Source of the DNA: Asterella californica
Lineage: Eukaryota > Streptophyta > Marchantiopsida > Marchantiales > Aytoniaceae
Direction of reading: 5' to 3'
DNA length: 64,000 nt
NCBI GenBank assembly: GCA_036924285.1
Contig: JAYKYS010000012.1
Coordinates: forward strand, 15,934,001-15,998,000
In this document: positions 46,486-57,200 of the stretch, in pieces
Position numbering within the stretch: the stretch's first letter is position 1
Layout of the letters: every line of letters starts with the position of its first letter
Notes under the pieces: generated by a model
What the model saw: only the letters and a program-made list of their open reading frames with translations
Told to the model about the DNA's origin: nothing
Databases searched by the model: none
Translations under genes and position numbers: made by a program

Positions 46486-49400
46486 CTAACGCCTTTGTTG
46501 TCCTTGTCGCCGTTTGAAGAGGTCAAATACTTCGCTCACATGTGCGAGATCTTCCTCAGGCACCCAAGTTGCTTCCTTCAAATGGTAACTACGCCATTTG
46601 ACCAAGTACTCCATCCGGTTTGATTTACGCCGAGATCGCAAAATGGACTCCACCTCATATTCTGCTTCGCCTTGCACGACATCAGGTTGAGGCCTGAGTA
46701 CCTGTTTGCGCTCCGGTCGCAAATCGTCCTTGAAGTATTTCTTTAATAAAGAAACATGAAAAGTCGGATGTAACTGCCACTCGCGAGGAAGGTCTAATGT
46801 ATAGACGTCTTCGTGCGGATTCTTGACAATGACAAAAGGTCTCGCGAACTTCGATGAAAACTTCGCCGATATTTCCTTCGGAAGTGTGAAGTTTTTCATA
46901 CTTAACAATACTTCTTCATCCACTTGAAACTTCACTTGCCGCCGATGCTTGTTTACCTGCTTCGTGTATCGTTGCTGCGCCTTTTCAAGGTTCTTCTTTA
47001 CTTGCTCCTCGCGCCGCTGCATTACCGCCACCAACTCTTCAGCTGATGTTTGCCGTGTTCTTGGTCGTGCTGATGTAGAACTCCCTGCAAGAGTCAAGTC
47101 AAGAGATCCTTCTGGCTCACGTCCGTAAGTCAGCAAGAAAGACGATTCGCCGGTTGCCGAATGCTTGGTGGACTTGTAGCAATACTCCGCAAGATTGAGC
47201 CACTCCGCCCAATCCCCTTGGTCCGCACTCACATAATTCCTCAAGTATTGGTTCAGAACCGAGTTAACTCGTTTCGTTTGCCCATCTGTTTATGGATGAA
47301 AAGCGGTACTAAATTTTAGTTTAGTCCCCAATTTTTTGAACAAGTGTTTCCAAAAGGCACTTGTGAACTTAGAGTCTTTATCTGAAATAATACTCCGGAG
47401 TAATCCATGTGAACGCCACCAAGTATCTAGGAACAACTGAGAAGTCGTGAACGCTGTTGCAGTATCCAAGGTCGGAGCAAACTTCGCTAGTTTGCTAAAC
47501 CGATCAACTATCACAAAAATCGTGTTGTATCCATTCGAGTCAGGCAGGGAGGTAATGAAGTCCATGCTAATGCTTTCCCAAGGTCTGGCTGGAATCGGCA
47601 GAGGATGAAGCACCCTTTTTCAAAATGTTGTGAGCAGCAAGGTACTATGACGAAACAAATTTAGTGAGGACTAGCCACATTTTTATTTCAGTTAAGAACT
47701 TTTGCTTTGGTAAATTCTGAGGATTTCCTTGAATGATTTCTTTAACTAGATAGATGAGTTTATTTATTTGATACTTCATTATGTGTACGATAAGAAACAA
47801 GTAAAACTATGAATAATTAATGAGCTGTTTCATCCCTGTGTAGAAGTAGAAATAGAGAAAAAGAATATGACTTTTTCATGAAAAGAGAATATAGTACCTT
47901 TGTCATAGAGCCATTTGTATATTTTACAAATACACTAATGAAATATATGAAAATATAAATACTCCCTCGTTTATTTGAAAGTCAGTGAAAAGTGACGAAT
48001 TGGATACCAAACTCATGGAAAGAACCCATCAACCTGAACAACCCTTGTTTCTTCTCATAAGAAACGCGGTTCGCTTGACAGATTACGCAGGTTTTCACAA
48101 AGTGGACGACATCGTCTTTCATGTGGGGCCAATAAAACTTTTTAGCTATTACTGCTAAAGTGGACTTTTCTCCTTTATGGTCTGATAAGGGCGCATCATG
48201 ACATTCTTTGAGCAACTAAGTCCTAAGTTTTCCTTGTCCCACATAAACCTGACTTTGCTTGAACGTGAGTAAACCATGTCTTAGCTGCATGTTCTGCAAC
48301 TTTACTCCTCGCTTGAGTTGTTCCAGGTACTCCTTCGCTTGGTCATCGCCCATGTAACCTTCACGTATTCGCCTCTCTAAGTATGACTCCTTAGGATACA
48401 TAGCGCGCAAAATCTGTGTTGACGATGAAAGATATTCCTCCTTGCGACTCAAGGCGTCAAGAGCCACATTGTCCTTTCCTGCTTTGTGGATTAATTCCAC
48501 ATTCATGAGCGCTAAGATATCATGCCACCGTAGTTGCTTTGGCGTCACCCGATCTTGTGTCTCAAAGTACTTGAGCGAAATATTATCAGTATACACTTGG
48601 GTTTTATGAAGTCCCAAGTAATGCCGCCATTTCCTCAAGTAATGAACCACCGCAAACAGTTCCTTCTCGTGAGTCGGTCATCGACTCTCTGTCCCAGATA
48701 ACTTCTTGCTTTCGTACGCTACAAGTTTTCCATCCTGCACCAACACTCCGTCAATCGCATAGTCGCTCGCGTCGGTATGCACTTCGAATGGTTTGTCGAA
48801 CTCCGGCAGCTTCAAAACTAGCGCCTTTGACAAAATAGCTTTGATCGTCTGAAACGCATCATCCACCTCCTTGGTCCAACTTACCTGTGCGTCTTTGTCC
48901 GTCCAGTCTGTCAGCAGCTTCGCGATCTTTGAAAACCCCTTCACATACTTGCGGTAGAACTGCACCAATCCTAAGAATCGCCGCATCCCCTTCACTGTAG
49001 TCGGAGGCTCCCAAGTCACAACCGCATCCACCTTCTGCATATCCGGGCCGACTCCTTCTGCACTAATGACATGTCCCAAGAAGTTAATGCGCTCCAAACC
49101 AAACTCACTTTTGTCAATGTTGGCAAACAGCTTATGCTCCCGCAGCTTTGTCAACACCACCCAAAGCTGCTCCGCGTGCGACTCCAAGGTTTTGGAGTAG
49201 ATCAAGATGTCGTCGATGTAAACGATGACAAACTCATCCATCTCCTTGTGAAAAATTGTGTTCATTAATGTAGTGAACGTCGAAAGGGCGCTGTAGAATC
49301 CAAATGGCATCACCACGAATTCAAATGATCCGTATCTGGTTCGACAAGCGGTCTTCTCAACATCTGGATCAGCTATCCGGATCTGGTAATATCATGACTT

Positions 49401-49869
49401 CAAGTCTATCTTGCTGAAGTATTTACGCCCGCTAGCCTATCAAAGAGGTCGTCTATCCTTGGCAAAGGATAATTATTCTTCACCGTCACCTTATTGAGCG
49501 TACGATAATCTACGCAGAGTCGTAACTTCCCATCCTTCTTCTTTGCAAAAAGAATTGGGGCTCCATAAGGTGATTTGCTGGTTCGAATATATCCCCGCGC
49601 TAATAGCTCGCCGAGTTGTCTTTTCAACTCAAGGAGTTCCACCTGATTGAGTCGGTAAGGGGCTTTGGAAGGTCCATCTTGCTGAAGCGGTGCCGCAGCT
49701 GGTATTGGGCTTCCTTGACGTTGGAGAGAAGGTTGTCGGTTATCGTCCTCTGACTGTGCCTCAGGGTTAGCTCGAGTCGATTTGGTCTCGGTGTCAATCG
49801 CCGCTCCCCGTCTCTTGGTCTTCCTCCTATGAATTCTGTCCTTCCTCGGTCATCGCTCCAAGTGTTCAC
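46486..49869 (-). pseudogene. Gypsy2 gag-pol remnant with chromodomain
   Basis: In minus-strand order: gag start (49869 to about 49673), then an abrupt joint at about 49672 into RT (49642-49406 and 49316-48678, with [10 protein letters not shown] present), RNase H (48678-48220), integrase zinc-binding region (48215-48047), the 423-bp insertion, integrase core (47613-47290), and integrase C-terminus plus chromodomain (47244-46486, intact as a frame). Relative to Gypsy1 about 1.6 kb (most of gag, knuckle, protease) is missing. Further stops and shifts lie near 49400, 48670, 48215 and 47290. It is non-functional. Its intact stretch across the integrase C-terminal region shows that Gypsy1 lost 8 bases there. 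Confidence 0.9.
47618..48040. mobile_element. 423-bp AT-rich insertion in Gypsy2 integrase
   Basis: Absent from Gypsy1, where the flanking codons are contiguous (about 24082-24094). Flanked by ACCCTT on both sides (47612-47617, 48041-48046), a 6-bp target duplication. No terminal inverted repeats, no poly(A) and no coding frame are seen. Type unknown. Confidence 0.7.
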
Positions 49870-49974
49870 CTAGAAACGTTGATCCACTTCGTGTCTCGCG
49901 TCCCTCCTTAAGCGTCCAGCCTTCAGCCGCTACCTCAAGTTCTCGCTCACCGAAGCGTCGGCTCTGATGTCACT

Positions 49975-51076
49975 TCTCGCACACCTACCGTCTTGTTGCG
50001 CCAGCGGAAGCTCTTGCTCTGTAGGTCGCAAACTTTACACTGCTAACCTACAAACACAATCACAAGTTAGCGTCCATGCACCACTTACCTTATCTCAGTT
50101 TGGTCCGGACCTGAGCCGGACCGTCTCCTTATTCATCAAGCTCAGCAGTTCCTAAGTCCCGACCTAGACCCGCCTAGGTCGATCCCAAACATGAGCAAGT
50201 CACAAGATGACTTGGGGCGGACTTCCCATAAAGTCCAGGGTCCTAAACGGTGCCTCCAGCACACCTAGCGGCCCAACCGCCCGTGATGTCCGTCTGGATC
50301 TAGGCTCATGAACGGTGGTCTAACCCGTCGACTCGTTCCCTAGTCTTGCCCCAGCCCTTACATCATTCCTATGTCCAAACGTCCAAGTCTGGATCGAAAC
50401 GTGCCTTGGAACCGGCCCAGCCATCACCTCATGCCCCCAGAGTCTGCCTGCCGAACCCTGGGGTCGGGTGACTTGTCATGGCCCACCCAGGCATCGAGCC
50501 CTCCTCATATATACTTCTGGGGATCGGCGGCCCCGCCCTCCTTTTTGATCCCTGAAAATTATACCACAACTCGATTGTGGTTCAGTCATAACTTCCAGCT
50601 CGAAGGTCAGATCGAAGAGTGTTATATATCACTGGAAAGCTCTCGACGAGATCTTTCCAATGATACCTCACTCGCCTCGAGATCTTACGTGGAGCTCCGT
50701 CCACGACCTAAAACGTCCCTGGAGCTCCAACACTTAGCTATTTTTCCGAGAATTTGTGGTCCAGACCCAGACTTGAACCCTGTGGTTCGTCTGCGTCTCG
50801 GACCCACGTTTCAGACCTATGTCTGAGACTCATGTTTCAGCCCGTTCCCAGACTCGCCTCCTTAGGTCAGCGTTCGTCTGGGGCCCTCTTGGGGTAGGTC
50901 CTCATGTCCTAACCCAAGGTTCCAACCTTGGTTCAGAGAACCACTTAGGGTTCATCTGATCCCGACTTCCCGGCCAAGCCGTTTAGTCCTACTCGCAGTG
51001 TTCACAACCTAGCGCAAGTCCGCTAGGATTCTGTTGTTCGCTTCTGCGCCCGAACTTGAGAATGAGGGTCGCGACA
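49975..51076 (-). repeat. Gypsy2 5' LTR
   Basis: 1102 bp, on the minus strand from TGTCGCGAC (51076) to GTGCGAGA (49975), next to the primer-binding site. Confidence 0.9.
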
Positions 51077-51823
51077 GTCAAATATACTCCCAGAGTGCCT
51101 CCCATTGCAAGAATAACTATTGTAGATCTCATCATGCATTGGTTTTGTGCGTGATGGAGTTTTGGGTTTGCAACAAAAGAAACCTATAGTTGCAATGGAC
51201 AAGGAGAGTGAGGGATGAGGATGAAGCTGGAAAGGGTACCTCACAAAGAAGCCAAGGTGAGATCTTGCCAATTTGAAGTAGGACCATACTGAAACCTAGA
51301 CAATGCTGCAAGAAGAGAGGAGACACGAGAAAGGAGTCCATGAGACCACAGGTAAATTGAGAATAACGAAAGAGAGCAGAGGCCGTGGTGACTCCAAAAG
51401 TGTGATAACTAGGAAGCTGGGAAGGAGGGAGGAGAGCGACCTTGGTAAGAAGACGTAAGGCTTTGACGAGATTGAAAGAAGAAGAAAACAAGGTAGGAAT
51501 TGATAATTCACGCGAAGAATTAAACTGATAATTAAGTTGAGGAACCAATGGCTGTCGTCATTTCGGTTCGCTATGGCTTTTTTTTTCTCCATTCGCTCTG
51601 GTTGACGGTCCTGAGTTTCCTATTCATTTCTTTTTTTTCTTTCTCTTCAATTGCTTCTTTCATTCTCTCCAACGCTGAAGGTCGAACGTAAGATAAAAAT
51701 GGTGCTGCTACGTCTGTAAGTTTTATTCAATTCACTTGTGAAAAAAACCAAACATTTTACACTATGTGTGCTCTAAGCTACAAAGTACAGATCGCAGCAT
51801 ATAGAATTCTATCGATGTACAAG

Positions 51824-53152
51824 CTAAAAACTAGTGCTTCCACGATATTTCTTCTCTCTACACAGTCCGTCGATGATACAAAACTCTATTACTACGTACA
51901 TTACGAACATAGCACTCAAAGTTGTATTGAGAATGCACGGTCGAGTGCTTCTCAACAAGACGTCTGTTAAAGACATGAAATCTGACAAGTTGCCGATGTC
52001 CAGAGTAGACTCAAGTGCTTCGCTTGGTACTCCCGGAGGAGTGGCTGCTTTCGTGTAGTTCTCCTCTCTTGGGTGTGGACTCCCTTCGTTGAAGTAGCGA
52101 TGGTGGCAATTGAGACACCGTCTGCTGTCTTTGAAAAAAACAATGTTCTCGATATCTTCTGACGTCACGTCATGCGGTCTGATATCCATAAAGTATCCGA
52201 TCGTCATTTTTGTATGCCGTCTTGCACTAACCACCGGGAAGAAGCATTGTATTTGTCAGAAACAAGCATACTACGTAGACAACGTGCAAGTGTGTTAGAC
52301 AGAGGATGCGAAGACTTATACTTATTGAACCGCAATGCTCTTGGGAGGATGTTCATGTAGCTAAGCTCAACTCTGTTCTTTGTGTCTGCAGCGTCAAATA
52401 ACGTCAAGAGTTCACAACCATCATTAATCATGGCCTCAGAGATATTTTTTGTCGTTGTAGTGTGATGCGATTTGGTGTCATCTTTCAAGCAATACCCAAC
52501 CATTCCAACGAAGGTATGCAGACCTTTGTTGGAGAGAACCTTAACGCAAACTTCTCTACCTATTTGTCTGTTCTTCTCCCACTCCAAAGACTCTACTAAA
52601 CATTTCTTGATATTTGTGACAGACTTGGCATACAGGCAAATAACACCTTGGAAATGGAGGTGTAAAAGAATACATCTCTCTACTGAGAATAAGCTCGAAA
52701 AACATTTAATGTGAAAGATATCTGATAGACGGAGGACCAAATCCAAGTCTAAGTCGGCTCCAGTCCTACAGACAGTGACGGATGCCTCAGTCGTTGACCT
52801 CTTGGCTCTCGCTTGTCTACGCAGTGACATCTTGTTGACATTGAGAAAAAATGACGACAGAAATAACAATTTCTTGTTCGGTCCAGACCTTCGCAGATAC
52901 AAGATATAGAGGAGTTACGATATAAGGAACGCACATTAGATTTTAGAAAACCATCATCACGAGTAAAGTAAACGGGATAGGAAAACATATGGAACATGTG
53001 GTCTTGGAGATACAAACACAATTTATCAGACGAGTATGAGAAAAACCGATAAGATCTGGCCAAAGTCTGCAATGGAGGGTTGTGCACGGAGCACGGATAC
53101 AAGTTCTTGTTATCTGTACATAGTCGAACTTCAGTAAAAAGGACAGGAACAT
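51824..53152 (-). pseudogene. Rep-like HUH endonuclease, second copy, frame-broken
   Basis: Main frame 52902-52204 (232 residues) with HLHFQGV at residues 81-87 and GYCLKD with the YxxK pair (Tyr137, Lys140). It continues after a frame break into 52234-51824 and upstream into 53102-52749 and 53152-52943. About 93% identical to the copy at 12032-13219 by eye, with the HUH and Tyr residues unchanged in both. The shared position of the main frame breaks means either that both copies descend from a broken parent, or that these points are undetected introns. Confidence 0.65.
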
Positions 53153-54659
53153 CTTGGGAAAAATCTAGTTCAAGATAGCTATATGATCTACTGAGTTGCA
53201 GGATGGACTGATTGAAACTGTCATGGACCGTTTGGAAGTAAGAAAGGAGAACTTCGATGCATCTATAGTCAAGTGGAGAGTATCGAAACAGTTAGCAATG
53301 ATCGGTGAAAGAGGTGGAGATTTAGGACTATGAGACAACGGCTCTGCACGCTGCTATTCGTTATTGGAATCGGACATGACAACACTTCGACACAACAGAC
53401 GTTTTTCTCATCATCGGCACTACCTCTCCCTATATGACAGTAGAGGAAAAAAGACATCGCAATATAGTGAAGAAAATATCCATCTGCAAGTGGCTGACAA
53501 TGTGAACCATACTTGGGAGATAGAGGTGTAGAGCACCCTGGCCGCTACCGCTGTGCATGGTTGGCTCTCCGAGAAATAAACACCGCCACCGACTTAGAAA
53601 ATAAACCGCGCGGTGAAGCCATAGCTGCAAACAAGACAAGGGAACCATGACTCGAATGCGAGTCTGTTAAAGTTTGTTATGGACAAGAACTCGGCCCCCG
53701 CCTAATCAAGATCCCCAGCCGCTGCCAGCAAGAAAATAAAATAACGTGATGCAAGAACGCAGCCCACGGACCAATGCACGAAGGCAAACAGCGAAACAAA
53801 AGGGACAAACAAAGCACGAAAAAATGAGCACTGAAAGTAGCAATGGTCACCGCCTGCAAGAACAATCCGTTATCCCAATCCGTTCGCACAGCAAAGCATG
53901 TTCTTCCCAATCCACGAAAAAGATAACTACGTCGAACTCGAAAAGCAAAGCGGCAGCAGCCATGACCGCCTCCGATGAACGTGGGTAGGAGTTGGTGCAA
54001 ATTCACGTTCTTAACAAAAGAGTTGAATAAAATGATAATCATTAGTTAGAATCAAAGATGATAATCAATAAATAAAATTGTATTGATTCTTACAAAACTA
54101 ATTATTAATCATATTTGCTAATTTATAATACGTTTATGTGAATCTATGTAAGCAGTTCTACTATTTTCAGGTTTCTCCTGTGGTTCCAACCTCGAAGAAA
54201 TCCTTAAACGTATGATATGAGCTCATCAATTGCATTTTTGGCTCGTTGAAGTCCAAAAGAAATACATGAGCAATTAGCTTTATACGTGAAGACTAAAATA
54301 GAGGAGAGTGTCGAAGATTATGATTGGGTAGAGTTCATTTTAGACTCTTTAGATGCCGAGGTTTCTTCTATGAAAAAGCATATGAGTAATGAGAGATTGA
54401 TGAGACATCGAAGACTTGGGTGGGTATGATCTTGACTCATCTCGTGATACATGTTGGTATATTTCTCGAGTCACGTATCATTCGAAGTTAAGATCAAAAT
54501 CACGTGGACTCTTCTATTCAAGATCATGAGTCTTCTCAATGATATGAAACACTCAGTCGTTGAGAGATCCTCCGTCATCTTGTAAGATGTTTATTTTTCA
54601 TCGTCTTGTAAGTTAGTTTTGAATGTTTAGTGAATTTTAGATATTGACTGATTTGCTAT

Positions 54660-55730
54660 GCTTGGTTTGATATTGATTAAAATTAAACTTGTGCAGGTGA
54701 AGAGGTTATTCTCTTGGAGAAGATAAATCGACAAGCGGAGGAAAGAGGGAGCTGATGTTTTAACTCTTATCATCAAGGAGAAGGAAGAGGAGCTTATGAA
54801 AAGACTTGGAGAACTAAATGCTATGGAGCATGAGATTATAGTGGAGAAAGAAGAACAATCTCGTATACAAGGGTCTGAAGAGTTCTTGCCTCGTCTCGTT
54901 CATCCTACTATCATAAGACATAAGACTTTTATCTTTGATTTGAATGATCTTTTGATACAAATGAGGAAGAACGAGCACGAATTTATGCTAGTTCGTGAAA
55001 GAGGGTATGTAGTAGAGACCACCAAGAAGAAATCCATATAGTGCGTGTCTCGATCTGAAGTAAAAGCTTTTCTAGAGATTTATCTAGATAAGTTCCGTGT
55101 CATCATATGGACATCTCAAGAATTTTACTACGCGCTATGGAAAAAAAAATTACTTATCTCCTGGAGTTGCAAGTGAGAAGATATGTTTCTTCTCTTATGA
55201 TACTTTTTTTATACTTACTTCTTTCAACAAAATTTTCAGATCAACCAAATTTTGTTTTCTTTGAAGTCTACATTTTGTTCCGCTTGAAGAATTGAGCAAT
55301 TCTAACTTTCATTTTATTTTTTTATTAGGTATGCAGAGTGTTTTCTCAAGACATGTGTTTCAAAAATAAGATTGTTCGAGAAGCAACATTCAGAAATCAT
55401 ATACACTTGAAAGATTTCATGATTCTTCATCAGTACAACTTAAGCACAAGGGATGTTTTGATGACTGACGATGATCAAGTGAAGAATTCTACCTATCATC
55501 CTTTTAATGCTATTCATCCTTTTTTTTTCTTTCACTATAGATAATGATAGAGAAAGTTATGTAGAAGTCATTTTTTTACCTTGGCTTTATCATTGGGGAT
55601 ATAGTCCACAAGAACAATTTCTTATATGTAGAGTAGATTTTTTCAGGTTTTTGCTTAAGATCTTTTTTCTGGCCCTAAGAGAGTATTGGAAGAAAATTGC
55701 CATGGAGGAGGTCAACATAGTATGAAAATC
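54660..55730 (+). pseudogene. FCP1/SCP-like HAD phosphatase-derived gene, broken, R arm
   Basis: Read in order: a charged helical lead (54796-54900), then HKTFIFDLNDLLI (54919-54957) at the place of HAD motif I, where the family has DxDxT/V; here the second Asp is Asn. Next come a TAG stop (55039-55041), RSEVKAFLEIYLDKF and VIIWTSQ (55050-55120), an AT-rich stretch with a plausible TTTTATTAG acceptor near 55328, and a segment with LKDFMILHQYN and DVLMTDDD (55407-55475) at the place of motif IV. Frame slips follow in a T-run near 55525. FCP1-type enzymes dephosphorylate the RNA polymerase II tail and related substrates. With the altered motif I and the stops this copy is not an active phosphatase. 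Confidence 0.55.
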
Positions 55731-55935
55731 AGTTCCACATGGAGTTTCCATGCATTTCATACATCTTCTCAGGTCAGACGGAGAAAGATTTCTCAATTTT
55801 TCATAGCACAGACTGAGACATACACATTGTGACACTTTGATATATTGAGAATGAAGTTTTCAAACACACTCTCACACTTGTATATATTGATAGTGAACTT
55901 TTGCGTACACATTTTATTATTATCATGAATCATAT

Positions 55936-57200
55936 TTAAAAGATTATCTGAAAAAAAATCCCACCGACTTGTCTATTCATTTTTAAACAAGTATTCATTA
56001 TTATGTTTCTCTGAATTGTCTTACTACGATTGATGTCACTTTCTATAAGATCTCTATCTATATCTCTATCTATTATTATTTGCCCATCTGCTTCAGTCCA
56101 TCCATCTTCTTGATTCAACCAAAGATATGCAACATTGCACAATAGTTTATCCATCTCACTAGAAATTTGTTTTTTTCTTTCGTTTTCAATTGTATCTTCA
56201 GTTGTTTCAAAATATATCATCTCGATTAAAGAATACCGATGCAATGCTTATTTGCTACTCTAACATGTGCAACACAAGTATTAAATTCTAGTTTTTTTTA
56301 TCTCTAGAAGTCATTTGAAAAGAAGGTACTAAATGAGACAGAGGAGAGTATCTTGAATCACCCAATAAATATTGATGTGACTCAAATGTATGTAGAGGTT
56401 CTCAAATGTCAGATTTTCGTAAACAACTTAGATCTTGACAACTTCTTGACATACTTGAAAAGATATACATAATCCTTCTTCGATGATCACATATCACTTG
56501 AGCATTGATACTATAACTACATTTCTTATTAAAATACATATGTCCATCTTAACGAGGTATTTGACTTAAAAGAAATAAAGTATCATCGATCAATCCAACG
56601 CATCTTGAAAATCTTTTTGTATCAAAATGATCTGCAATATGAACTCTCTCAACTAGACACGACCATTTTACTTGATTTCTTGATCTTGATCGAGAACGGT
56701 CATCACTCGTTTGATGTAATTTACCATACTCTCATGATCAATTTTGCACAAGAAAAGATATATGTCTAAACAAGCTCCATTGCTGTTATGATCTAACCGA
56801 TCAAGTGTCATTGCAAGCTGTAATCCGACTAGAGCTTGAGAAACTCTAGACTTATTTGTGAATACAAGATGGTCTTGTACTGCTTGTAATGTAATGCTTG
56901 GAAAGAAAGTAATGCTTGGAAAGAATGTTTATCCATACGAGTAAGCTACCAAAATGAAGCTTCTAGTAGTTCATAGAATAAATTTTATACAAAATCTTTA
57001 TTTTTTGAAAAAGTAATAGAACAATCTAAATATTTTGTATTCTGTAATACTAAATATAAATAAAATATCTCATCATCGGAACTTGAATCATCGATTGATC
57101 TGTCTCTTCGATTGACACCAATGAATGTATTAATCATCCTCTGAACTCCCAAACGCTTCCATTTCTAAATAAGCTCCTCTCTGCGTTCGGATAAACGAGG
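55936..57200 (-). pseudogene. PIF/Harbinger transposase remnant, R arm
   Basis: Inverted counterpart of 39190-40435 with the same order of helix-turn-helix, DDE-core and C-terminal segments. The C-terminal piece (56244-55936) contains the LWLNQEDGWTEADG segment and reads longer here than in the other arm, so each arm has picked up its own later changes. Confidence 0.75.

Larger units (their letters stand above)
44649..51076 (-). mobile_element. Gypsy2: internally deleted chromovirus, minus strand
   Basis: 6.43 kb with LTRs at 44649-45762 (3') and 49975-51076 (5'). The target duplication is GTCAA (44644-44648, 51077-51081). The primer site (49960-49972) reads TGACATCAGAGCC, two bases away from a perfect initiator-Met match. 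The same family as Gypsy1. It lacks most of gag, the zinc knuckle and protease, and it carries a 423-bp insertion in the integrase region. Confidence 0.92.
43532..53976 (-). mobile_element. HUH-endonuclease (Replitron-like) element, copy A2, carrying Gypsy2
   Basis: Direct copy of 10013-14033, with 43532-44648 matching 10013-11143 and 51077-53976 matching 11139-14033. Identity is roughly 95% by eye. Gypsy2 sits at the site equivalent to 11139-11143 with a GTCAA repeat on each side. Its right end includes the first 400 bp of the U repeat, then passes directly into the R arm (53977) instead of into more U repeat. Confidence 0.7.
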
